Of a stretch of 64,000 nucleotides of DNA, positions 46,780-56,491 are shown piece after piece. The stretch's first letter is position 1; each line of letters starts with the position of its first letter. A program made the position numbers and the translations under genes. A model generated the notes under the pieces. It searched no databases, was not told the DNA's origin, and worked only from the letters and a program-made list of their open reading frames with translations. Source of the stretch: Collybiopsis luxurians FD-317 M1 (lineage: Eukaryota > Basidiomycota > Agaricomycetes > Agaricales > Omphalotaceae); the NCBI GenBank assembly GCA_000827265.1, contig KN834754.1, positions 388,831-452,830 of the forward strand, given 5' to 3'.

Positions 46780-47568
46780 ATGGGCAATCTCGTATGGCAT
46801 GACTTGGCTCATTTTATCGCCACCACTGCTAGTGTTTGTGAGTAACTCTTTCCTAGTCTCTATCAGACTCCACTAATATCTGTGGCTACCAGACACAGTG
46901 TGGTCAAGCTTCTGGGGATTTTACTTCCGCAAGTTTTTCTGGGACTTTGTTGGTGGAACTTTACGTGACCCGGGAGGACTCCAGTGAGTGGATTTCCTCT
47001 TAACGGAGCATTGGTCGGAAGCACAAGATGCTGCCGATATCTTCCAGCGGGAGTAGAGTGGCACAAAGAAAAGAGCGCTCTCTATCCCCTTTCAGAATTA
47101 AATCAACCCGGAGATGGCTCCAACCAACTTGAAGCTTGACCGGCCATTGCTCTACTTCCCCTCCTCATTTGGCTGATCCTTGCTTCTAGACCGGCTCCTG
47201 GTGCCGCAGTGTTCATAACTCTCATCGTCAGAGCTCCCATTATCCAGATACTCGCCATGATTCTCGGAATGATTATACTCACGATTGAAGTTCCTCTGCC
47301 GCTGGTGAAGCAAACGGCAATTTATCGTAGTTTTGTAATCCGGATCGTTCTCCTTTCCTTCCAGGCGTTCCTTACCCTCCTATACTACCAGGTAAGTTTT
47401 CGAGATAGAATTATGTCCTTCCCGAAGATGACATATCTATCTGTGCAGGGAACAAATGCCTCATTATGGTCGATGATAGCCATTATGTGTTACACTCGAG
47501 CACAGCTACTCGGTGAGGTAATGGAGGAGGCGAAGGCAAATCGGGGGAACGGTGTTGGGAAAGCGTAA
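46780..47568 (+). CDS. small fungal membrane protein, four hydrophobic helices
   Basis: A short protein of about 160 residues, conserved in fungi as an uncharacterised family (DUF7727-type, from memory). Exons: MGNLVWHDLAHFIATTASV, then YTVWSSFWGFYFRKFFWDFV ending GGTLRDPGGLQ, then PAPGAAVFITLIVRAPIIQI with LAMILGMIILTIEVPLPLV, then the last exon GTNASLWSMIAIMCYTRAQL. Four membrane helices with short loops are predicted. The intron between the second and third exons (46984-47189) is 206 nt, about four times the usual length here. No function is known. Confidence 0.75.
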
Positions 47569-47872
47569 CTGGTTCTTTCGCAGAAGGGAGGAGGACAGGG
47601 CGGGCCCTGATCATTTGGATCACCGTCCTTGTTTCAATGGGTGTAGGTTGTTTGGCTGGGTCCAACGCTCCATTCTTTTTTTCATTCACCCCGAGTCAGA
47701 AACAATGTATCTTGAAATACCAATACTCTTCAAGCAACCAGTTATTGATATTTCTAGTCATTTTATTTGTTTCTGTAATTAGGATATCCAAAGATTTGAT
47801 GGACTGAGGAAAACGCGTGATAAGAAACTCCTGGTAAAAAAAGCGCGCGCCACATTAAGTACTACCACCATC
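47569..47872. other. intergenic between the four-helix protein and Ap4A phosphorylase
   Basis: A 304-bp tail-to-head spacer. A frame at 47552-47782 is open but overlaps the previous stop and looks random. No motif is noted. Confidence 0.5.
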
Positions 47873-49136
47873 ATGCTCGCCAGCGAAATTATTGCCAAGA
47901 TCGCCTCTAGCTATGATGGCGGCCTAGCGTCTGGCTCGCTGTATTTCTTTCCTTCCACAGTTGAGGTCCATTCTGAACTTGGTGTCGACGCAAGTATTGT
48001 CTCTTATCATTCTTTTCAATCAGTTTGACACGAATAATCTAGTTCGAGATTCGACTTTGTCCTGCTCTTCAAAAGAAACCCAAACTTCCAACCCCTCATT
48101 TTGGTGGAGGCGTAGCTGAGCCTGCACCAGAATTACCGAGCACAACAGATCCCTTTGCCCCGCCCTACGACTCAGGTCTGTTAGTTGGAGAGCTTGATCG
48201 AGATTATGTCGTCCTGGTATGAGTCCAATCTCACTCCCAAGCATTGTTAGCTGTTTACCGATACGACTCTCAAGCTAAACAAGTACAGCGTTGTGCCACG
48301 CCATTTCCTCCTAGTAACTAAAGGTCAGTTTCCTTTGCACGCTCTGGGCTTTTTCTGAATTCCTACAGAGTTCAAGTCTCAAACATCACCTCTAATGCCG
48401 GACGATCTATCACAAGCTTATTCTCTGCTTGTCGCTGCGAAGAAAGCAGGCATAAATGTTTTTTCTTTTTACAACTGCGGCAAGTATCACCTCTTCCTCT
48501 GCATCTGTCTCGATACTTACGCGGTCCCGGGTATTTAGGTGATGTCAGCGGAGCTAGCCAGCCTCACAAGCATTTGCAGTTCGTCGAAGCTGCTGATGGA
48601 GGTCCTCCGATAGAGTCTTTAGCTCGCTCGGTCTCTCTCGAAAGCCCTGGTTCGTTCACAACTAATATTCGAAAGCTTTCACTGCTTTATTACTATCTCT
48701 AGGGAGGCCTTTTGCAATTAACAGCTTGCCTTACGCAAATCACGTTTTCCGTTTCCCTTCAAATCTTCCCTCGCAATCCGAGGCCAATCGCGAACCAATT
48801 CTTGCCAATGCTTTCCTATCGCTTCTGGACTTGGTAATTTCCACCATCCGACACGATCCTCATTATCCTGCCGGGATACCATCTTACAACGTTATATTAA
48901 CTCTCGAGCACCTGCATTTAATCCCCAGGTGTCTGGAAAATCACGTTCTGGAAGAAACTGGAGAGAATCTGAGCATTAATTCGCTGGGATTTGCAGGCAT
49001 GCTGCTGGTAAAGAGTGATCGAGAAATGACCGCAGTTAGAAAGGAAGGAATTGGAAAAATCTTGAGATCGGTAGCACTAGAAAGTGTTCACGAAATGCAG
49101 GTAGATGGAACTATAGATAGAGATGCAATGTTGTAG
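47873..49136 (+). CDS. APA2: diadenosine tetraphosphate phosphorylase (ATP adenylyltransferase)
   Basis: Splits Ap4A with phosphate to ATP and ADP, controlling dinucleoside polyphosphate levels. Start MLASEIIAKIASSYDGGLAS, then FEIRLCPALQKKPKLPTPHF, a variable Pro-rich linker, NKYSVVPRHFLLVTK and FKSQTSPLMPDDL. The catalytic HIT-like block is SGASQPHKHLQFVE, with the HxHxQ nucleophile histidine. PFAINSLPYANHVFRFP, YNVILTLEHLHLIPR and the final INSLGFAGMLLVKSDREM complete the family signature. Two of its introns (47990-48042 and 48480-48538) use GCAAGT donors. Length is about 310 residues, as in yeast Apa1/Apa2. Confidence 0.92.
47990..48042 (+). other. GC-AG intron in Ap4A phosphorylase (donor GCAAGT)
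   Basis: A 53-nt intron joining ELGVD to FEIRLCP. A GTCTCT donor ten bases downstream is in frame and would add three residues (ASI), so this is the less secure of the pair. Confidence 0.6.
48480..48538 (+). other. GC-AG intron in Ap4A phosphorylase (donor GCAAGT)
   Basis: A 59-nt intron joining FSFYNCG to DVSGASQPHKH. Using the GT inside GCAAGT gives an immediate stop, so the GC donor is required to reach the catalytic HxH motif. Confidence 0.85.
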
Positions 49137-49224
49137 TGTATACTATGTTATTGAGTCGGTGAATAAAATAATTTAGGCGCCATACTAATAATGTGATCTT
49201 GTGATACTTTCACTCACTGAGATA

Positions 49225-51769
49225 ATGGACGAGGACGAACTTGTTTCTGTCGACGACGAGAGCCGACCTGATTCTCCCCAAGAACCAGCGAAACGTTCAG
49301 GATCAGGTTTGACCCTTGTTCTCCCTTCTCTCAAATCGCTGCAACAGGCCAAAAAGTCGAAATCCAAGGCATTCGCCGATGCCAAACCAAAAAGACCGCC
49401 TCGACCTGCCAAGCTCAAGCCTCTGAAAGAGGTCCTTACAAAACTTATAGCCAACATTAAAAAGTGGGTATCTCCGGCTCTCATAGATGAATGTACTTCT
49501 AATCCTTTGTGAACACAGGAAAGACGAATATGGCTTCTTCCTGGAGCCTGTCAATGCCGACCTTATTCCTGGTTACTCTGATATAATAAAGGAACCCATG
49601 GATTTCGGTACTGTTGCAGCTAAAGTCGCCCGATCCAAGTATCGGTCGCTGGATGATTTCACCGTGCGTCGCCTACTGTTGTCATCTCAAGTTCTCCAAG
49701 GTTACATTCATTTTACTTGATTAGAATGACATTCGCCTTGTAACTTCGAATGCCAAACGCTTCAACCCTCCTGGAACGATATATTATGCAGAAGCCGATA
49801 AACTAGAGACTTGGGCATTGGACCATATCGAAAAAGCATCTGCCACCGTGATACAGTATGAGACGGATTGGAACTTGGATCTAGAAAAGGACGGAACCGG
49901 CGACATTAACATCGAGGAAGACAATGAAACGAACGCTCCTTCCACTTCAACTCCAGCAGAGTACGGCTCTCCCGCTCCTGAATGGACGGGCACTCGACGC
50001 AGTACTCGGGCTCCGTACAAGAAGATTGTTCCTACGACTAATAACAACAGCAATCCACCGAAAGGTCTTTCCGAGAGCATTGACTCGGAAGGAAGGCTAC
50101 CGGGCTCAAAAGATGGCCTAGGTGCATTTCCTCCGGGATCTAATCTGGCAAAGACAATGCTAGATTTGAAGCTCAAAGGTACTATCCTCGCTCCTCTGTG
50201 GAATTATCAAATCTCAAATTGAATTGAAAGGAAAACGATACAAGACAAAGAAGGAAAGATTACGCATAGAAAAAGAAGGTCCTCCATTCCGTTCTGACGG
50301 AAGTCTGGACTATTACAATAGTACGTCTTCTCGGTAATCTCGTCGCTCGCTCCTTATACCCTTCTAGTGGAAGATCCATTCTCTATGTTTACAGGACTTG
50401 TTCCTACCCCCCTGACTCGGCCTGCGCTTTCACCTATATACGCTCCATTTCCTCCCGCCAATCAATCACAATCTGATGTCCCCTCTCAATCTATCCCGAA
50501 TCTTTCACAATCCCAAACGCCTCAGCCCTCCACTCTCTTTCCGATCCCTGCAACGGTGCCTTTAAATCGACCTCTTCACCAACCTAATCCACCCAAAGGC
50601 CGGCAGTGGGTTGTATCGCGTAATGCCAGCTATCGTAGAGGAAAAGACAGAGAGGACGAAAACGAAGAGTCCGTCTTCGATTGGAAGATCCTTCGAGAAC
50701 CACATACGACGGACTTTGGATCGTTTGCCCTTTTGGCGGGTGAGTTGGCAGAAGAGATGAAGCGTCGTGGGATATCCGGAGATGACGAGCAAAGGGCGAT
50801 GGAGATCATTAGAGAGAGCTTAGATTGCGCGCCTGCTTTGCCCCGTCCAACCAATAATACGTATGCTATTCCCTCAGCAACGAATAATGCATCATACTGG
50901 GGCCCGGAAAAAGCTGCTGAGGCCGAAGACTATATTCGCGATGTGGTTTACGGGGGTATAGATGGTCTCGCTTATGTTCGCAGTTTGGCTGAATTCGTTT
51001 CTTTGCCAGAGGTGAGTATGATCCAGTAGTCACCCCTGAAATTTCTCATCCGTAATTTCAGCAGTGCGAAAGCCAAGACCAGGACACGGCTTTGGGCATG
51101 TCGCTCGCAAAATGGGTAGAAATGAATGTGGTTGACCCATTAACTGGCAGTCGGCATTCCATTTTACGCGACGTCGCTAGTCGATTGGCTTTCTCTATGG
51201 ATGATAACCATGAGAAAAAGACCGTCGATTTTGTCGCTTCTCAACTTTCTCGCTCGCTAAATGTATACCCTCAAGCACACGAAGCCCTGCAGATTCTTAA
51301 GCAATTGCGTACACATAGTATCGACATGGCTTCTCTGATACGAAAACCCGAAGAGATATATCATAGCGAAAAGGAATGGCTCGGGAACTCGGCGGCTTTG
51401 ACCACACCAATCAAAAACGAGGACTCTATGGACGTTGATTCCCAAGATGCTCCCGTCCCGTCAGTATCTAACGAAGCGTCCCCTCAACCCAATGGAACTT
51501 CATCCTCAGAGCAACTAAACCGAGTCTTCTCCTATGTTGCCGATTCTATTATTGCGTATGATAAGCAGAGACGCGCTGATGGAGATACCCAGATGAAGGT
51601 TGAGCACAGTAGCAGTGCTGTGTCTCCGGAGGAAGATTCTGTGATGAGAAATATTCGCTTTAATCTGCTTGCGTTGGCGAAACGTGCACCTCTAGACACA
51701 GTTGCGCTACTACCTAGGGACCTAGTGCCGGAACAGATTCGCCATATTATTCCAACAGCTCCGACTTGA
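49225..51769 (+). CDS. bromodomain protein
   Basis: Chromatin reader. An acidic/basic N-terminus (RPPRPAKLKPLKEVLTKLIA) leads into the bromodomain at residues ~75-170: YGFFLEPVNADLIPGYSDII, KEPMDFGTVAAKVARSKYRS, then NDIRLVTSNAKRFNPPGTIY with the acetyl-lysine-binding asparagine. A conserved extension follows (NLAKTMLDLKLKG; RRSTRAPYKK). The C-terminal half has a Pro-rich stretch with a conserved block (KGRQWVVSRNASYRRGKDRE), then TDFGSFALLAGELAEEMKRR and a helical tail. The overall layout (one bromodomain, then a DUF3512-like region) resembles BRD7/BRD9-type proteins, so membership of a SWI/SNF- or RSC-type complex is a reasonable guess. Several ordinary introns. Confidence 0.85.
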
Positions 51770-51981
51770 GCCCCTGATCAATTTTTCCAATACAAACTAC
51801 CATAAGTACTAAATATTAGTTCAATGTATACCTAGAAATCTGTATTCAATTGTGGGCGTCAAGCGCCTATTCAACCCTTTGCTGAGAACCATGACATAGG
51901 GACTTCTGGCTCTGCATGACCCTTGCCATAGTAAGCCTATTTCCAGCAGCTCAATAGTGCTATCGGTCTATTTTTTCAATA

Positions 51982-52569
51982 ATGTTCGGTTAGCTAGTCG
52001 ACCTATCTTCGACAATTACCATTTCTCATACTTCTGCAGTGCCAAATGGTACTCTTACTGCCGTGACTTTAGACTCGGTCTCCTCTTCGGAGGCGGCTTC
52101 GTTGCATGGGTGTGCTACAGTATTTTTACCACTTTTTATATTGCTGAAATCGACACCAGACACAAGGCAAAAACACCAATAATTGCTGGAAGCATCTGCG
52201 GAGGTAAACTATCCGTGGTTAATCATCTTTCCACGTTCTCATTCGCTTGCAGGCGTCGTGTGTTTGGCCTGGCTCATCGGTTTCGCTATCTACTTTCGCA
52301 AACGATATAAACGAAAGCTGCGCAACCAGGGGAAACTACCAGCGCGAGAGAAAAAGAGTATAGAATCGAACACTGAAAGAATCATCATACCACCGGACCC
52401 TGCGATTCTCATGGGATATCAACCTGGGGAACGTTATGTTCGAGGCGAGTTGCAATCATCGAATCAAGCTACAGTCTCACCGTACAGTGAAAATGCTACT
52501 TCCCGAACTGGGAGTGTCACAGAAACGGATTACATCCCTCATAACAACATGGCACAAACTATACATTGA
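51982..52569 (+). CDS. small single-pass membrane protein (Skg6/Mid2-like anchor)
   Basis: Reconstructed as exon 1 with only MFV (ATG 51982, donor GTTAGC), then PNGTLTAVTLDSVSSSEAAS, an intron with donor GTGTGC, HKAKTPIIAGSICGG, an intron with donor GTAAAC, then VVCLAWLIGFAIYFRKRYKR. The membrane helix starts with a Gly-rich stretch and ends in a basic stop, as in fungal wall-stress sensors. The tail of ~85 residues is polar (IIPPDPAILMGYQPGERYVR) and ends HNNMAQTIH. No signal peptide is seen; the short outer tail suggests a signal-anchor topology. The very short first exon makes the start uncertain. Confidence 0.5.
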
Positions 52570-52660
52570 TTCTCTTGAGATCTGTGATTCAGAACTGTTT
52601 ACATATTCATAGGGGAGCTTATGGACTTCATGGACCTCTTTGTACCTAATCCACCTTCTC

Positions 52661-55600
52661 TTAATCGCAAAAGGCTCCAACTGAGGCGGGCTAACAACGC
52701 TTTATGAATAATCATCGTGACAAAAAGCAGAATATCTTACCGCCACACTCTGAGCATATCGATACAAGATACCGCGGCGTACGTTTAACGCAGCTTTTCC
52801 CGATGCTTTCCATTCTTCGAGACGTCGTTGTTGTTCGGGCTCATCAACTAGCCAGTCGATTGTTCGTGTGTTAGTGTTAATTATGATCGTGTCTCCATCT
52901 TTTACGAGTGCTAGTGGGCCTCCCAAACGAGCTAAAATCCAACTTCAGAGTGAAGTAAAGTGCACTCAAATACTGCATACCTTCCGGAACGACATGCCCA
53001 ATGATGACTCATATGATGAATTAGCGGCTATTTGCCAATCTCGAGAAAAGCGCTTACAGCCATGAGAAGCCCCCGAAAATCGACCTATTTGGGTTGTCAG
53101 TCTTCTGTCGCGATGATGAAGCAGGCATCGAACCATCCGTAATCAGCGCGGTTGTCTTTGAAAGGCCGGCCCCCGCCAATGCAGCAGTCTGCCCTAGCAT
53201 CTAACCGGGAATATGAGCACAAGACATGGGCTAATATCGCGAAAGACCAACCTCAGGCATTCCAGGAGCACCTCTGGGTCCTTCAAAGCGTAGTCACCGT
53301 TCGGACAATGCCAAATTGAGATAGTCAGAAGGAAACATGGCTGACGAACCTTGGTATCTAAATATCAGCACATGGCCTGATTTAACCTCTCCTTTCTCGA
53401 GGGCAGGGAAAAACTCGTCAACTCTACGGGGAGCAGGAATTGAGTTCCTTTCTACGAGGATAAGCATGTGCCTTACGTGTCAAAGCACTTTGCCGTTCCC
53501 TTCCAGACTCAGGTTAATGCTTGTGTTCACTTGGGTAAATGGTAAGAAACGCATGCCTTGAAATGATTCCCTTCTTTCCCTGTGATCTTGGCAACGGCTG
53601 TGCCTGGAGCCAAATTACCACGCAAGATCATAAGGTGGCCAGTGGGTTTAATTGGATTTTCAAATCTGCGTATCACATCTTGATTGTCGAAGGATAATTC
53701 TTCGACGTCCGCCAGATTTTCCGCGAGCGTCTTTCCAGTAACTGTGAGCTGTGAACCATCAATAACTTCAAACCGTGCATCAAATAAGCACTGGGGATTG
53801 AGTTGGCCAAAACGAGGGGTACGTACGGTCTGGCCTTTGGTTGAGAATGTACTTGACAAGCGCTGGAATCCCGCCAATGCGATGTATCTAACAGCGAGAT
53901 GAGAAGTTCAGTCGGGGGTTGCTGCACAGTGGGGCTCACATCTTCCATGTAGTATTTCCCTTTAAGGAAAAATGCATTAGTGAGACCGAACAGGAGGTCA
54001 AAAAGAACAGACTACTATACCTGAAGGCTTGAGATCAGCGATGAACGGAGTCTTTTCCGATATTGCTTGGAAGTCGTCGATGGTAAGCTCAATTGAATCA
54101 ATCAATAAATAAGCGTCCAACCCTGCGATGAATGCTTACATCAATATCTGCTGCCCGAGCCATGGCCAACAAATGGAGCACCTTCAGCCAATAGATTTGA
54201 TGGGCGCCTTTTTTCCATGTAAAGAGATATCATACCGCGTTCGTAGAGCCGCCAAGAATGTTGACAATTACAATTGCGTTCAGGAATGATTGGCGCGTAA
54301 GGATATCCCTGAACGTAGCCATGAAACATTCATATCTTTCGTGATTTTTCGGCTTCCTCATACCTTGGCTTAAGGTCAAGCTCAAGTAGGTGCTTCAGGT
54401 ACCTTCCGGCTTTCAGACATTCCTGAATTTTGCCTTTATTGCACGAGATTCGGATATCAGCGCTTGCACTATTACATGCCCAAAACACTCACCTGGACTC
54501 TCTGCAGGTGTGCTAAAGTTTTAAAAAATAAACACACACACAAGTTACATTCTGCCAAAGCCGAGAACAGACCTTGACGAGTAAGGCAAGCTCATTCCCA
54601 AAACCTCAAGAGAAGAAGACATGGTGTTCGCCGTGTACATGCCTATAATTGTTGCGTTCTTTCTTTTCTCTGAGAATGGTACAATTCATTTACCTCCGCA
54701 AGCACCAGCACCTAAGATCGGCATTAGCCGCGCATATTCGTACGGAACGAGGAAGGAACCCACCAGGACAAGCGTGTCGCACGACGTCAAAACGTTCTTC
54801 ATCGCTAATCTTGCCTACGCTGTAAGCACCTATACTTGAAATTTTAGGGTATCTTCCCTCGTACAGTGAATGAACATACCATACGCCTCGAACGCGTCAC
54901 TGATGTTCACAGTTCCGCCAGCCTTATACCCCATTGAGGGACAGTCTATTCTATGTGTTTGAGCAAGCGTCGTTTATTCTGGACTCGATTGTGGTACTTG
55001 CCGACATGTCGAGTGCCAGCAGCTATTGTGCCACCATAGACAATGATCGTCGGCCTGTTGTGTCGGACAGCAGCCATGAAGCAGCCAGGCTACCGTCATG
55101 GCTGATCAGAGAGGCTTGGCAGAAGAAGCTTTGGACAAACCATGTTCTTGTCGCAGCCTGGGATAGAAATGTTGCCGTCGTATTTCATGCCCTACAGCAA
55201 TGGTTACACCCGCAGTCACTCGAAATTCGCCACTTACCATTACAACCTATAGCTTGTCTGGCACGCCGATACAAAAGGAAAACAAAGAATACTGACCGCT
55301 ACATTATGTGAATTAGTGTATGCAGGAGGGTAGCTTATTGAGGCTAGAAACCTTCGATAGAGTCCGCAATCAAGTCTCGGCTAGGCAGCGAGTAGCGCAT
55401 CCCTAAAAGGAGGTGAGCGCAGTTCATTCAAATACCGTATCAGTATACCGTCCGTTCCCATTGTAATGGCTTTTGAAAGACAACGTTAGGACGAGCTTTG
55501 AATTGACTCCACCGTTCAGCCTACCGTCGCTTTTGCGAAAAGAAATACAACTTAATACTGCTACATTCGCTGACTTTGGAAGCACACACCTGATACCAAT

Positions 55601-56155
55601 AGTATTGAACATTAAACCAACCAAGTCTTCCTGCTCGCACCCTTCCTTCACGCGTTTTCCCAGATCAAGCTGTCTTTCATCATTAATATAGCGATTTCTG
55701 TCTGGATTTTGTTACATGCCAAATGAGAATTGCAGGGATTACCCTATACACGATTGTCAATATATGCCGTTGTACGTCTTGATGCTCAATACTTGCCTCC
55801 CACCACACCGGACTAATGCCGACTTGGGGTTTGTTCATGTCATCCTCCGTCAGTCCCACAGCATAAACTATGAGAATCATCATGTGAATCTCTAGCAGCG
55901 CATATACCCTTTGGTCACTGACGCATAGCTTGGGCACCACCATGAATCTATGAACAAGGTACATAAGCCAGAAAATGAACTGGAAACCTTCAAGGACCTT
56001 ATTTTGAGTAAGCTCGGAAGAGACTTTATTCAACTTTACCCCGTTCGCAGGGGGTGTACTTGGCTTGGACAGAGTGTGTCTGGATTATCGCGTTAGCTTT
56101 GGTTGAACGGAAAGTCCGCATACTCTGTTTACATTTGCACGTCTCCTGAAGACAT
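52661..56155 (-). CDS. dihydroxy-acid dehydratase family (ILVD/EDD), no presequence
   Basis: Iron-sulfur dehydratase related to Ilv3 (valine/isoleucine synthesis) and sugar-acid dehydratases. Exon 1 begins [20 protein letters not shown] without a mitochondrial presequence. Cluster and metal motifs are intact: [77 protein letters not shown] and [19 protein letters not shown]; then [31 protein letters not shown] and the end [11 protein letters not shown] at 52661. The DCPS insertion after GTI places it with paralogues whose substrate may not be the branched-chain intermediate. The gene is cut into about 20 pieces. Two introns have GC donors (55670-55719 and 55744-55796), and exons of 5, 9 and probably 2 nt are needed to rebuild the conserved core. 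Confidence 0.85.
55238..55246 (-). other. 9-nt micro-exon (GTTGTAATG, V-V-M) in the dehydratase
   Basis: Bounded by AG on the upstream side and a perfect GTAAGT donor downstream (46-nt intron, 55192-55237). It supplies VVM ahead of [16 protein letters not shown], where yeast Ilv3 has a same-length stretch. Confidence 0.6.
55297..55298 (-). other. possible 2-nt micro-exon (CG) in the dehydratase
   Basis: To join DSIE+G to the 9-nt exon in frame, exactly two bases are needed. CG at 55297-55298 lies between AG and GTCAGT and leaves introns of 53 nt (55299-55351) and 50 nt (55247-55296). Without it the frame is lost by two bases. The alternative is a real frameshift. Confidence 0.4.
55525..55529 (-). 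other. 5-nt micro-exon (CGACG) in the dehydratase
   Basis: Between FNTIGI and [14 protein letters not shown] the conserved S-D-A is supplied by five bases. Flanking introns are 60 nt (55530-55589, donor GTGTGT) and 55 nt (55470-55524, donor GTAGGC, branch CTAAC). The rebuilt NTIGISDAITMGT follows the family (GVSDGISMGT) residue for residue. Confidence 0.75.
55670..55719 (-). other. GC-AG intron in the dehydratase (donor GCATGT)
   Basis: A 50-nt intron joining GNPCNSHL to [10 protein letters not shown]. The GT inside GCATGT gives a stop in one codon, whereas the GC cut gives the family sequence HLLDLG without a gap. Confidence 0.8.
55744..55796 (-). other. GC-AG intron in the dehydratase (donor GCAAGT)
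   Basis: A 53-nt intron joining SPVWWE to GNPCNSHL. The nearby GT donor gives a stop codon. The result WEGNPCN is the cluster-binding motif. Confidence 0.85.
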
Positions 56156-56491
56156 AGCGATTAACTTTCGATGGCCCTATAATGCACAGTGGCGTAGGAA
56201 GGAAGAATGCAGGGATTCTGTACTCGAAAGTTTAACTTTCAAACTTAAATATAGACTGAAGATATCGCTGTTGCGGACCGTGCATCCTCATGTGGTCCGC
56301 TCGCTCCAATCTAAAAGCGAGAATTTCCAATCCCCACACGAGCGCAAGAACATGAGAACACTTCTTTGAGCATCTCGCTCCCAATGGACGTGTTTCGTCA
56401 TTCATGTTAGGATCAGGGCTGACAAGATCAAGTCAGAGAAGAATAACGTATCTCCAGCCTAAGCATCAAAGCAAGAATGCCAAGCACGACA
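56156..56491. other. intergenic: dehydratase promoter and 3' end of ATG22
   Basis: No gene is seen. It contains a TATA-like TATATTTAAG on the minus strand (56243-56252) and, between it and the start codon, a 15-bp palindrome GAAAGTTTAACTTTC at 56226-56240. Confidence 0.55.

Noticed and set aside
47552..47782. 76-residue frame after the four-helix membrane protein
   Set aside because: It begins inside the previous gene's last codons and has no recognisable features.
55192..55351. Treating the dehydratase as a pseudogene because of the frame break
   Set aside because: All cluster-binding and catalytic motifs are intact and tiny exons repair the frame, so splicing is a better explanation than decay, though not proven.
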